From assembly GCA_023818965.1 (NCBI GenBank), contig JAMWCD010000009.1:23611-87610 (forward strand): a stretch of 64,000 nt of DNA, read 5' to 3'. The notes beneath the pieces were generated by a model that made no database searches, had not been told where the DNA came from, and saw nothing but the letters and a program-made list of their open reading frames with translations. The translations under genes and the position numbers were made by a program. This stretch comes from Candidatus Omnitrophota bacterium. GTDB lineage: Bacteria; Ratteibacteria; UBA8468; B48-G9; DTJG01. Below are positions 36,268 to 44,903 of the stretch, piece after piece. Position 1 is the stretch's first letter, and each line of letters starts with the position of its first letter.

Positions 36268-36707
36268 CTTTCTCCTCCCATTGATTCCTGGCAGAGTTTG
36301 CATATACCTTTCAGGAATAAATTATGATGATTAATTAAAAAACCTGTTTCTTTTTCAATCTCTCCCTTTAAACTTTCAAAATTACATAATTCAAAATCAG
36401 AGATTTTATGGCAACGTTCACAGATAATATGGTGATGATGAACTCCTTTGTCTGCAGCACATATCCCATAATAAAAGAGATTTTTCTCATCCAGTTCAAA
36501 CTTTGTCAAAATTCCAATCTTTGTTAAATTGTCAAGATTTCTATAAACAGTTGGGAAACCTATCTTTTTAAAATTAGCCCTGAGATGGCAGTATACATCA
36601 AAGGCAGAAGCATACTTTTTATTTTTCAGAAAAAACTTTATTATTGCGATCCTCTTTGGTGTGGCTTTTAGTTTGTTTTCTTTAAGTGCCTTCCTGTACT
36701 TTTCCAT
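36264..36707 (-). CDS. Fur-family repressor (Zur-like) leading the znu operon
   Basis: A 147-residue regulator with winged helix (KATPKRIAIIKFFLKNKKYA; FPTVYRNLDNLTKIGIL), the His cluster GVHHHHIICERCHKISDF and a second Cys pair (GICKLCQESM). Being first in the operon with znuA, znuC and znuB suggests a zinc (Zur) role rather than iron. A promoter and a palindromic operator lie just upstream (36723-36771). It is different in sequence from the Fur at 33388-33849, so the window encodes two regulators for separate metal signals. Confidence 0.87.
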   Translation of the reverse strand: MEKYRKALKENKLKATPKRIAIIKFFLKNKKYASAFDVYCHLRANFKKIGFPTVYRNLDNLTKIGILTKFELDEKNLFYYGICAADKGVHHHHIICERCHKISDFELCNFESLKGEIEKETGFLINHHNLFLKGICKLCQESMGGER

Positions 36708-36722
36708 TATTTCCCCTCCTAA

Positions 36723-36771
36723 ATGGAAATCATTTTCATTTATATTATAAAAAAAATGAACATACTGTCAA
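36723..36771 (-). promoter_or_regulatory. Consensus promoter with Fur-family palindrome, znu operon
   Basis: On the minus strand TTGACA (36771-36766) and TATAAT (36749-36744) are 16 bases apart. Just downstream at 36723-36739 the plus strand reads ATGGAAATCATTTTCAT, an imperfect 8-1-8 palindrome close to the 7-1-7 operators of Fur-family repressors. It would block transcription of its own regulator and znuACB. The remaining 216 bases up to 36987 hold no gene; an inverted repeat AGTTCAAC/GTTGAACT at 36873-36905 has no T-run. Confidence 0.8.
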
Positions 36772-36987
36772 GTCAGGTTCGCCACGGGATTTGGGATCTA
36801 TTGAGGGATGCGGGTCCTGTGATTTTGCCTTGTTCGCTATACGGTCTTACCTATTTTTTATTCCTCTTTTCCAGTTCAACAGCACGATATGGTAAAAGTT
36901 GAACTATTAAGAGTACAAAACTCTGTTTGTGGACACCCGAAAAAAACAGTTACAGCGCAAATTCTTCTTATTACACCCTTGGAATAG

Positions 36988-37572
36988 TCAGAACGCAGTA
37001 AAAAATCCTGTGCTTAGACCGTATTTCTCATAAGACCCCTGCAAATTAAAGTAACCAATGTTTACAATAATTCCAGAATTTTTCTTCAGCCATTTGCGCA
37101 AACCCAATTCCAGGGTGAGAGCATCATGTCTTACTTTTTCTGGAATTAACAGATAGTCAGCCAGATATGCCTCCTGACCATAAGAACAGGTGAAGTGCCA
37201 CCACTGTACCCCTTCTTTTCCCCAGGAAACAGAGATTAGATTGGAGAAAGAACTAACAGAACCTGGTTGGTTGTAATTCCAGGATATTTTATACTCCCAA
37301 ACTGACTTGCTTAAATAAACAATGACACCAGTGGAAAGAACATAATCCTCATGGTCGCTTGGTGACCTGACATAAGTAATACCAAAAGGCATTATTATGT
37401 TTCGCTTCTTACCAAGTTTAAAATCAAAACTGTGGTCTAATCTTATCACAGGAAGATAATCAACCCCGCTTCCAGCAGATATTGAGGTATAAGTACAAAT
37501 TGCTTCCTTAAAAATCTGATTGAAATCTTTTACAAGAAAATTAATCACGGTCTTCAGACCATCTGTAAACAT
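36988..37572 (-). CDS. Outer-membrane beta-barrel (YaiO-like) fragment without signal peptide
   Basis: A 194-residue frame with alternating strands and an ending typical of YaiO-type outer-membrane barrels (YGLSTGFFTAF, final Phe; TLELGLRKWLKKNSGIIVNIGYFN). It lacks any signal peptide, and its first eleven codons lie inside the end of the preceding gene, with no ribosome binding site. Either translation comes from coupling, giving a protein that cannot be exported, or this is the 3' half of a broken barrel gene. I favour a remnant. Confidence 0.45.
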   Translation of the reverse strand: MFTDGLKTVINFLVKDFNQIFKEAICTYTSISAGSGVDYLPVIRLDHSFDFKLGKKRNIIMPFGITYVRSPSDHEDYVLSTGVIVYLSKSVWEYKISWNYNQPGSVSSFSNLISVSWGKEGVQWWHFTCSYGQEAYLADYLLIPEKVRHDALTLELGLRKWLKKNSGIIVNIGYFNLQGSYEKYGLSTGFFTAF

Positions 37573-38623
37573 TCTCTATTAATCTCAGGGCTTCATCCTC
37601 TGATTTGCACGATGTAGAAATAAAAAGACCCCGTGCACTTAAGTTTTCAAGGGCTGTTTTCACTTCGCTGGAAGGAATTGAAATATGAAGGTTCTTGCCT
37701 GCCTTCTGAACTTTTTTCAAGATGTCCATATAATGAAGCGGTGATGGTTTTCCTGCGCCAGGAAGAATTTGAATTGCCTGTAATCGCGGTAATTCAAGTA
37801 ATGCGTCAACATGAACAAAATTCCCGATTCCGTCAACATGATATATTGTATAATCAAGAAATTGCGTCTGTTTTTCTATGGCAGGTAAAAATATTTCCCT
37901 GAATGTTTTCGGTGAAATATTGTAAGCAAAATCATTTTGTGCTGCATAAAATTTACCAGGTGCCCATAAAGGAAACCAGCAGGTTGAACCTTCATCAACA
38001 TCTTTTATTATTGGAAATAATGAGTCATAATGTTTACACCACATATCCATCGAAAATATTTCTGCTTCTCTTACCCTTTCTGGTCTATCCATGCAATCAA
38101 AAAGAAGTTTTTCTGTGCCACGCAATGCAGCAAGTGTATCACCACACCCACCAAAAGCACCAATTGAAACAAGGCACTTCCATTTTGCCTCAGCAACTCC
38201 TCTTTTCAGCAGTTTCAGAGCAAATTGATAATCAGGATGCTGCTGATTAATTTGCAAATGTTCAAATTCTAATTGCTCTTCATTTAAAATTGGTGTCCAC
38301 CAGCCCGTTCTGAAATCAAGATGAACAGGACAACCAAGATATGTTGGAATTGCAGTATGTCCAGGATAACCACCATTCCAGATTGGTAATGCCTCACCAC
38401 CAAAAAATGTATGAGATAGATTATAATCGTTTACCTGGCTGATATAGTCGAGGTCAAACCATTTTTGTTCGATGCTTTCTGGCTCAGGTGGTCGAGGAAT
38501 ATCAGGTGGATTTTTCTTAGGAGCATAAACAGCAATTGCACATCTACCAAAATACTCAAAAGCCCACCATTTCCTGTAATTTTCCTTTGTTTGTTCCCAA
38601 TCGCCCTTGTATAAAAGACCCAT
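37541..38623 (-). CDS. Uroporphyrinogen decarboxylase-like protein
   Basis: A 360-residue soluble protein of the URO-D superfamily group common in Planctomycetota, Lentisphaerota and related bacteria, often labelled trimethylamine corrinoid protein or methyltransferase-like. Features: N-terminal KENYRKWWAFEYFGRCAIAVYAPKK, the CWFPLWAPGKFYAAQNDFAYNISP region and the barrel segment YHVDGIGNFVHVDALL with later LPGAGKPSPLHYM. True heme URO-D is unlikely because that family's N-terminal substrate motifs are absent. It is coupled to the large secreted glycosidase-like gene by a TAATG overlap, so it may act on a carbohydrate-derived product. Confidence 0.7.
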   Translation of the reverse strand: MGLLYKGDWEQTKENYRKWWAFEYFGRCAIAVYAPKKNPPDIPRPPEPESIEQKWFDLDYISQVNDYNLSHTFFGGEALPIWNGGYPGHTAIPTYLGCPVHLDFRTGWWTPILNEEQLEFEHLQINQQHPDYQFALKLLKRGVAEAKWKCLVSIGAFGGCGDTLAALRGTEKLLFDCMDRPERVREAEIFSMDMWCKHYDSLFPIIKDVDEGSTCWFPLWAPGKFYAAQNDFAYNISPKTFREIFLPAIEKQTQFLDYTIYHVDGIGNFVHVDALLELPRLQAIQILPGAGKPSPLHYMDILKKVQKAGKNLHISIPSSEVKTALENLSARGLFISTSCKSEDEALRLIENVYRWSEDRD

Positions 38624-41600
38624 TATTTCTCAATCACAATAACATCTGCTGCATTGATTTCTGGCAGTTTAATTGTGATTTGTGAATCATCAAAAGAAAA
38701 TTTCAAACCATTTTTATAGAAACATGACCAGACCCTCTGTGGAACAAAATCAATCTGGCTGATTTTGATATTGACATCCTTGACATTTTTATTCTCTGTT
38801 AAGTTCACAACTGGTAATACAATGGCATTATTTGATTTCAACCTTCCTGTTACAATGCCATTTCTGTCAACTGTAACATCAGGTAATATTTTGTTCTCTT
38901 TTAATGGAAGAAGAATTAAATTTTCTGAAACCTGATCGCATTTTACTGGTTCAAGGATTCCTGCTCCTGAATGGCAGAATTTCTGGTCAATTCCGCCTTT
39001 ACCACAGGGCAAAACTTCTAAACCCGATTGAATATATGTTTGTCCTGGAAGAGTACCACCATAATAAGAAACACCTTTTCCTGCTTTTGTCTTTATCCAT
39101 GCAGGACTTCCATCAGAACAGTATCTTGCAATCACTTCGGATTCTGGTAATGGTTCAAAAACTTCCTTGTTGCATAAAACAGTTGTTGTTTTTTCTCTGA
39201 TCTGGATTCTATCAATGGGATACTGGAACAATAGTTCTATTTTCGCTCTTAATGGTCCTTTATATTTGATATAAGAAATTTGCTTACCCCTGCCAAGGAT
39301 ACTATCAAGCGTATTAAATGGTTGATCAAATTCATCCTTTCGTGCTGCAGAACAACTGGCATAGATTATTCCACCATTTTCAACCCACTGTTTAATTTTC
39401 TCTGCTGCCTTTCTCTCTATATTCTGGCCTATTACATAAAGCACCCTGTACTGGTCAAGGAGTCCTTCCTTAATATCATTTTCAGTGATGAAATCAACCC
39501 TGTAACCGGCTTTTCTCAACGCATACCATACATTTTTTCTCTCTTCCTGAAAAACATTTGTTGCTTCTGAACCAGGTTTTACATCCCACTGGGATTTTCC
39601 TTCAAGTTCCCATATATCACTCGCCTGGCTCAATAGCATCGCAACAGGCGTTTTTTCAGGTTTTGCAGGAACCAGATAATCTTCAATAAGCCCTGCCATC
39701 TGTGAAATTGTCCTGATTGTTTTGAATGTTGGCATACCACCTCTATAAACAATATAATTTTCAGTTGCATAAGCATCAAAACCAGCATCAAAAAAATCAA
39801 TGTCTTTGACATTATTTGCCCATAGCAACACGGCATTTTTCAACAGCATCTCAGGAGGACATCCTGGATAATGAGGCATGCAATAAAATTGCATCGGAGT
39901 ATCATGATAACTTGCACCCTTTCTGAGATATGATGCAAGAAAATCAATAACAAGAGTTGATGCCTCAGGCATACAGTATGTATAATCCTCACTCCATGCC
40001 AAACTCATTGCTCCTTTTTTAAATGCTTCAATAAATGACTGTTGACCAACCCAGTAAAAAGGATGCATACCGCCAAGATTTGCAGATGTATGAACATCAT
40101 TCCCTAATTCTTTTTTCAATTGTTGTGTTTTTTCGGCAAATTGTCTTATTCCGAGGTCTTCCTGAAAGGCAACACTATACCAGTAAAGTTTTTTCATTGT
40201 TTGAGCAATAGAGATTGAATCCTTTTTTTCATTCACAACTCCAATCTGTACAGCAATTTCAGAAGAAGGAGAATTAACAGGTTTTACACTATCCCAGGTA
40301 TCACAACCAAGTGTCTGCGGTGATTCGCCATGTTTTTGAACAAATTTCCTGAATTCTTCCACTATTTTCTGGTCATCTGCTCTTAAAACAGGAAGTCCTA
40401 TTTCATCACCAAATGAGAGATAATAAAAATATGGCTCAAGTTTCTTTTCTCTTATCATCTTTACTGTTTTATCAATATCCTGTGAATGATGGTATGCATA
40501 TGACTTTTCAATAATCCCACCCTTATCCTTCCACCAGTCAATAACTTTCTTTGCTTCTTCTCCATCATTGACATAGCCAATTGTATTCAATCCCAGGGCG
40601 TGTCTGAATGCCTGTTCAACCTCAAATCCCCATGTTGAATTATGATTATCAGTCACACGACCTGTATATGCGAAAAGTTTGATTTTTTTAGGAACTGGTC
40701 CAAATTTTTTTTCAGCATTAAGGTTTTCTGTGATTTCTCTAAAAATATCAACAATCTTTTTCGTGTATAAAAGACCCTCTTTTGTATTTAAATCAGGTTG
40801 AACAAGAACTGTTAACTCTTCTTCTCCTGGCTCAATTTTGAATGATTTTAAGATTTTTTTCTCACCAGGATAAAGGGAGATATCCACAGCAAACTGCGGA
40901 TTTTTTATTGAACCATCCACACATATGGCTTTAAAGGTAAATGGTGAAGTACTTTCTGTATTCATTGTTGGACCAAGATCATACCATACACTTGCTTTAC
41001 CTGGTTGCACTGGTTCAGGCCAGTCCCCTGTATACTTCATTCCCTGTTTTTCTATCAAATTCCCATTTTCATCATAAAATCTTACGAGTTCTCTGTACAT
41101 GGGTGAATAAAAATCAGGATACCTGTGATTCCAGTGATTCCATGTAATTTTTATGGGTTTTTCTGAAAGATTTCTGAACCTGAAATAAACATGGTTTGCC
41201 CTTCTTAATTCATCAAGCAATGGATACCTTGGATATTTTGGTGCAGAAACATCAGAAATTTCATTTGTCAGCATAACAACATCTATACTGCGTGCACCCT
41301 TTGGCTCAGGATTTTGTGTTTTTGAAATAATAAGTTTATATCTTCCTTTTTCAAGATTTACTTCATAACCTTCTGCTGCATCATGGTCAATGCCCCACTG
41401 CCAGTATAAAGAACCCCTGACAGGTTTATCTGTAAAACAATAATGCTTTTCAGAAGTAATAAGCCCATAAACTTTTTCAAAAACCTTTTTACCTGAAGAA
41501 TCAATCAACTGAACTTTGAAGGCATAATTGAAATTTGGAACACACTCATATTTTACCCAGAGTTTATACCTGTCAGTTACAGGTACATCAATAATTTTTG

Positions 41601-41865
41601 AAATTTCTGCATTATTGTCAGAAGCATCAGTCATTGCTGTCTTCAATCGACTTGCCCAGACACCACCGAATGTCATATTTTGATAAAGGTCTATACCCCA
41701 TCGTCCAACCTGCCACAATTTTCCTGGACCAAAATTTTTCTGATTCACTCCATCCATATCTTCTGCTTCAACAATAATCCTTACAGGACTTTTTTCCTTT
41801 TGCTGGGCAAAACATAAATCAACAGTGATCAAAACTGCTGCCAAAAAAAATAAAAATCTTTTCAT
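38623..41865 (-). CDS. Large secreted glycoside hydrolase-like protein
   Basis: A 1080-residue exported protein: signal peptide (MKRFLFFLAAVLITVDLCFA), an N-terminal carbohydrate-binding/jelly-roll-like part (about 25-200, EAEDMDG ... GRYKLIIS), a beta domain, a central barrel-like region (about 410-720, WGFEVEQAFRHALGLNTIGY; KLEPYFYYLSFGDEIGLPVL) and a C-terminal part resembling a beta-galactosidase trimerisation domain (VAMLLSQASDIWELEGKS; VLYVIGQNIERKAAEKIKQW). Acidic residues in FGDEIG are candidates for catalysis. The exact glycosidase family is not recognised. It lies 17 bases after trpE and is coupled to the URO-D-like gene. Confidence 0.65.
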   Translation of the reverse strand: MKRFLFFLAAVLITVDLCFAQQKEKSPVRIIVEAEDMDGVNQKNFGPGKLWQVGRWGIDLYQNMTFGGVWASRLKTAMTDASDNNAEISKIIDVPVTDRYKLWVKYECVPNFNYAFKVQLIDSSGKKVFEKVYGLITSEKHYCFTDKPVRGSLYWQWGIDHDAAEGYEVNLEKGRYKLIISKTQNPEPKGARSIDVVMLTNEISDVSAPKYPRYPLLDELRRANHVYFRFRNLSEKPIKITWNHWNHRYPDFYSPMYRELVRFYDENGNLIEKQGMKYTGDWPEPVQPGKASVWYDLGPTMNTESTSPFTFKAICVDGSIKNPQFAVDISLYPGEKKILKSFKIEPGEEELTVLVQPDLNTKEGLLYTKKIVDIFREITENLNAEKKFGPVPKKIKLFAYTGRVTDNHNSTWGFEVEQAFRHALGLNTIGYVNDGEEAKKVIDWWKDKGGIIEKSYAYHHSQDIDKTVKMIREKKLEPYFYYLSFGDEIGLPVLRADDQKIVEEFRKFVQKHGESPQTLGCDTWDSVKPVNSPSSEIAVQIGVVNEKKDSISIAQTMKKLYWYSVAFQEDLGIRQFAEKTQQLKKELGNDVHTSANLGGMHPFYWVGQQSFIEAFKKGAMSLAWSEDYTYCMPEASTLVIDFLASYLRKGASYHDTPMQFYCMPHYPGCPPEMLLKNAVLLWANNVKDIDFFDAGFDAYATENYIVYRGGMPTFKTIRTISQMAGLIEDYLVPAKPEKTPVAMLLSQASDIWELEGKSQWDVKPGSEATNVFQEERKNVWYALRKAGYRVDFITENDIKEGLLDQYRVLYVIGQNIERKAAEKIKQWVENGGIIYASCSAARKDEFDQPFNTLDSILGRGKQISYIKYKGPLRAKIELLFQYPIDRIQIREKTTTVLCNKEVFEPLPESEVIARYCSDGSPAWIKTKAGKGVSYYGGTLPGQTYIQSGLEVLPCGKGGIDQKFCHSGAGILEPVKCDQVSENLILLPLKENKILPDVTVDRNGIVTGRLKSNNAIVLPVVNLTENKNVKDVNIKISQIDFVPQRVWSCFYKNGLKFSFDDSQITIKLPEINAADVIVIEK

Positions 41866-41882
41866 TCTTCCTCCTTGAAAAA

Positions 41883-43370
41883 TTATAAATTATCCACATC
41901 CCCTGCAAGTTGATATGCTGATTTTAATGCCTTTGCCTTGTTTATTGTTTCAATATATTCCCGTTCAGGAACAGAATCAGCAACAATCCCTGCTCCCGCC
42001 TGAATATAAAGTTTATTGTCACTGACCAGCATTGTTCTTATTGTAATACAAAAATCCATATCCCCCTGAAAACTAAAATATCCCACAGCACCTGCATAAG
42101 GACCACGACGAATGTTTTCAAGTTCTTCAATGATTTCCATTGCCCTGATTTTTGGAGCACCTGTCACTGTGCCTGCTGGAAAACATGCCCTCAAAAGGTC
42201 AAATTGATTTTTCCCTTTTGAAAGTTTTCCAACAACATTTGTAACAAGATGCATCACATGAGAATATTTTTCAATGAACATCAAATCAGTCACTTTTACA
42301 GAACCATATTTACAAACCCTTCCAAGATCATTTCTTCCGAGGTCAACAAGCATAATATGTTCTGCAATTTCCTTTGTGTCCTTTTTTAATTCTTCTGCAA
42401 GTTTTTCATCTTCAGCATCATCTTTTCCTCTTGGTCTTGTTCCTGCAATTGGTCGTAATAATGCATCATTTCCATTACACCTTACAAGAATTTCAGGAGA
42501 TGAACCAACAAGATATTTTCCAGGAAAAGACAGATAAAACATATAGGGAGAAGGATTCACAGAACGTAATGCACGATAACAATAAAGTGGCTCTAAATTC
42601 AAATGTGTCTGCCATCTTTGAGAGAGAACAACCTGAATAATATCACCCTGTCTGATATATTTTTTTGCTTTTATCACTGCCTGTTCAAATTCATTCTGTG
42701 TAAAATTGGAAACAAATTCATCTTTCACATTTTGCGTCCTGCCATTTTTTAAATTCAGGGGCTTTTTTATCATTGAAATTATTGACTCAATTCTCTCGCA
42801 TGAATTCTGATATGCCTTCTTAATATTCATACCAGGAACAATCCTGGCATTGCTGATTACCTGAATTCTTCTTTTAAGGTGGTCAAAAACAATCAGGTCA
42901 TAACACATCTGAAAATAAAGGTCAGGAAAATATGTATCGTCTGGAAGAATATCTGGAATTTTTTCAAGAAACCTTACATAATCGTATGAAACATAACCAA
43001 CTGCTCCACCAGAAAAAACAGGTAATTGCTGAAGTTTTGGCTGTCTGTAGTTATGCATTATCTTTTCAAGTTCTGTGAGTGGGTCTTTTGCAGTTATTGT
43101 TCTGGTATCTCCTTCAGCATCAGAAAACTCAATTGTGTTTCCAGTGCTTTTGAATATTTCCCTTGGTTTTATGCCAATAAACGAATACCTACCAAGTTTT
43201 CCACCCTGCTCAACACTTTCAAGAAGAAAATTTGTATCAGAATCCCTTGAAATCTTCATAAAAACACCAACAGGGGTCTCAAGGTCAGCAAATGCCTCAG
43301 TATACACTGGAACAAGATTATATAACCTACCAAGTTCTTTAAATTTTTTAAAATCAGGATAAATCTGCAT
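41883..43370 (-). CDS. trpE: Anthranilate synthase component I
   Basis: Makes anthranilate from chorismate using ammonia from TrpG. The protein of 495 residues has the N-terminal feedback domain (LLESVEQGGKLGRYSFIG, the Trp-binding LLES motif) and the chorismate-binding domain with IRQGDIIQVVLSQRW, PSPYMFYLSF, LLRPIAGTRPRG, CFPAGTVTGAPKIRAMEII and YAGAVGYFSFQGDMD. It sits 25 kb away from the other trp genes, ahead of a glycosidase gene. AAGGGC precedes the ATG. A short upstream frame (43354-43413) has no Trp codons, so no attenuator peptide is evident. Confidence 0.96.
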   Translation of the reverse strand: MQIYPDFKKFKELGRLYNLVPVYTEAFADLETPVGVFMKISRDSDTNFLLESVEQGGKLGRYSFIGIKPREIFKSTGNTIEFSDAEGDTRTITAKDPLTELEKIMHNYRQPKLQQLPVFSGGAVGYVSYDYVRFLEKIPDILPDDTYFPDLYFQMCYDLIVFDHLKRRIQVISNARIVPGMNIKKAYQNSCERIESIISMIKKPLNLKNGRTQNVKDEFVSNFTQNEFEQAVIKAKKYIRQGDIIQVVLSQRWQTHLNLEPLYCYRALRSVNPSPYMFYLSFPGKYLVGSSPEILVRCNGNDALLRPIAGTRPRGKDDAEDEKLAEELKKDTKEIAEHIMLVDLGRNDLGRVCKYGSVKVTDLMFIEKYSHVMHLVTNVVGKLSKGKNQFDLLRACFPAGTVTGAPKIRAMEIIEELENIRRGPYAGAVGYFSFQGDMDFCITIRTMLVSDNKLYIQAGAGIVADSVPEREYIETINKAKALKSAYQLAGDVDNL

Positions 43371-43469
43371 ATTTTGCCCTTGCGAAAGTTTGAAATAAAT
43401 TTATCATATTCATCAATAACTGTCCAGCAACTCCTATAGTATACCCGAACATTGAAAATTATGGTAAAA

Positions 43470-43657
43470 TTTAAATCCCCCCTTTTTCCCCCTTTTGTAA
43501 AAGGGGGAGGATGGAGGAGAAATTTGAAAAAGGGGGAAAAATAGGGAGAGAATTTATAAAAGGGGGATTTAGGAGGGTTAGGATGTATTTTTTGAAAGAC
43601 CTCGCACACCGGGGGGCGGAAGCGGGGTAAATAATTAGCCAAATTTGGCAGAACCAA
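43470..43657. repeat. Dispersed C/G-run repeat, family 2, copy B
   Basis: This element fills most of the 309-base gap between trpE and the divergent aldolase gene. It contains the hairpin CCCCCTTTT/AAAAGGGGG (43488-43507), further G-runs, a GC-rich stretch and the right end TAGCCAAATTTGGCAGAACC, whose centre GCCAAATTTGGC is a perfect palindrome. It is the inverted counterpart of the copy at 32028-32278. As there, the palindrome end is just upstream of a start codon (22 bases before 43680). The outer 43371-43469 carries the trpE leader. Confidence 0.7.
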
Positions 43658-43679
43658 TAACTGAGAAAGGAGAAAATTT

Positions 43680-44687
43680 ATGGCAAAACAGGAAAAAAGT
43701 GTTCCCATGAGAATTACAAAACAGGGCGACTGGGTGACTTACAGACCTGATATAAAGGTCCTTGATTGTACAATCAGAGATGGCGGATTGATGAATGACC
43801 ACAAATTTGATGATGCTTTTGTAAAATCAGTTTATCATGCCTGTGTTGAGGCAGGCATTGATTATATGGAAATTGGTTATAAGGCATCAAAGAAAATTTT
43901 TTCACCTACACAATTTGGTGCATGGAAATTTTGCTCTGAAGATGATATAAGAAGAATTGTTGGAGATAATGAAACAAATCTCAAAATTTCAGTAATGGCT
44001 GATGCTGAAAGAACCGATTATCACGAAGATATTCTGCCTAAGAGTGAAAGTGTGATTGACCTTGTAAGGGTTGCAACCTATATTCATCAAATACCCACAG
44101 CCCTTGACATGATTAAGGATGCACACGATAAGGGTTATGAAACAACATTGAATTTGATGGCGATTTCTACTGTACAGGATAGAGAATTGAATGAAGCACT
44201 GGAAGTTATAGCAAAATCTGAAGTTAATGTTATTTACCTTGTTGATAGTTTTGGCGCTCTTTACAGCGAACAAATCAGAGACCTCACAAAGAAATATCTC
44301 AAGTATGCAAAGGCAGCAGGTAAAGAAGTTGGAATACACACGCATAATAACCAGCAACTTGCCTATGCAAATACAATTGAAGCACTTATTCTTGGTGCAA
44401 GCTGGCTTGATGCAAGTATGGCAGGACTTGGAAGAGGAGCAGGTAACTGTCAAATTGAACTATTACTTGGTTTCCTGCATAATCCAAAATTTCATTTAAG
44501 ACCAGTTTTGAAATGTATTATGGAATGCATTGAACCATTACGTTCTCAACTGAGATGGGGTTTTGATATTCCGTATATGTTAACAGGACAATTAAATCAG
44601 CATCCAAGGGCTGCAATGAAATTTATGGCAGGGAATAACTGGAAAAATATCGTAGAATTCTATGATTCCCTTGGTGAAAAGGAATAA
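43680..44687 (+). CDS. DRE-TIM metallolyase/aldolase (HMGL-like)
   Basis: A 335-residue protein with the signature of the HMGL-like superfamily: LDCTIRDGGLMND (metal-binding Asp and Arg-Asp), YMEIGYKAS, VYLVDSFGALY-like IYLVDSFGALYSEQI and GIHTHNNQQLAYAN with the metal His pair, then AGLGRGAGNCQIE. The closest textbook member is 4-hydroxy-2-oxovalerate aldolase, but the N-terminal extension and C-terminal region match a separate group seen in Planctomycetota-like bacteria with no known substrate. AAAGGAG precedes the ATG. No acetaldehyde dehydrogenase partner is nearby. Confidence 0.8.
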   Translation: MAKQEKSVPMRITKQGDWVTYRPDIKVLDCTIRDGGLMNDHKFDDAFVKSVYHACVEAGIDYMEIGYKASKKIFSPTQFGAWKFCSEDDIRRIVGDNETNLKISVMADAERTDYHEDILPKSESVIDLVRVATYIHQIPTALDMIKDAHDKGYETTLNLMAISTVQDRELNEALEVIAKSEVNVIYLVDSFGALYSEQIRDLTKKYLKYAKAAGKEVGIHTHNNQQLAYANTIEALILGASWLDASMAGLGRGAGNCQIELLLGFLHNPKFHLRPVLKCIMECIEPLRSQLRWGFDIPYMLTGQLNQHPRAAMKFMAGNNWKNIVEFYDSLGEKE

Positions 44688-44728
44688 GGCAGCAGTTTTT
44701 TCGCGTAGAACTTTCTCAATCTATCAAT

Positions 44729-44887
44729 CTAAATTTTAGGCCAGCGATAAATCCTGCTTCCAATTTTTCTTCCAATGATCTTGTTTTTTATTCTTCTTGC
44801 AATTTTTCCTGGATTACCGCTTGAGTATGTTTCAATGTCATTTGCCATTCGTGCGAGTTGATAAAGAAACCTTACAAATTTACTCAT
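44729..44887 (-). CDS. 52-residue basic conserved-type small protein
   Basis: A short gene in the gap after the aldolase, with AGGAGG four bases before its ATG. The peptide begins MSKFVRFLYQLARMANDIET and goes on YSSGNPGKIARRIKNKIIGR, ending KIGSRIYRWPKI: helix, loop, basic helix. A closely similar pattern (LYxLAxxANDxxxxxSGxPxKIARRxKNKxxGR) recurs in small proteins of diverse bacteria from memory, function unknown. It lies 16 bases after the 70-residue gene, so it is last in a PAS/HD-GYP operon. Confidence 0.7.
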   Translation of the reverse strand: MSKFVRFLYQLARMANDIETYSSGNPGKIARRIKNKIIGRKIGSRIYRWPKI

Positions 44888-44903
44888 TCATCCTCCTGAA
44901 AAT

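Noticed and set aside
43354..43413. 19-codon frame overlapping the trpE start as a Trp leader peptide
   Set aside because: It contains no Trp codon, and no alternative terminator hairpins are visible after it.
43256..43708. 150-codon minus-strand frame with similar Pro/Phe-rich sequence
   Set aside because: It is the matching frame through repeat copy B. Its similarity to the frame at 31887-32339 reflects the repeated DNA, not a protein family.
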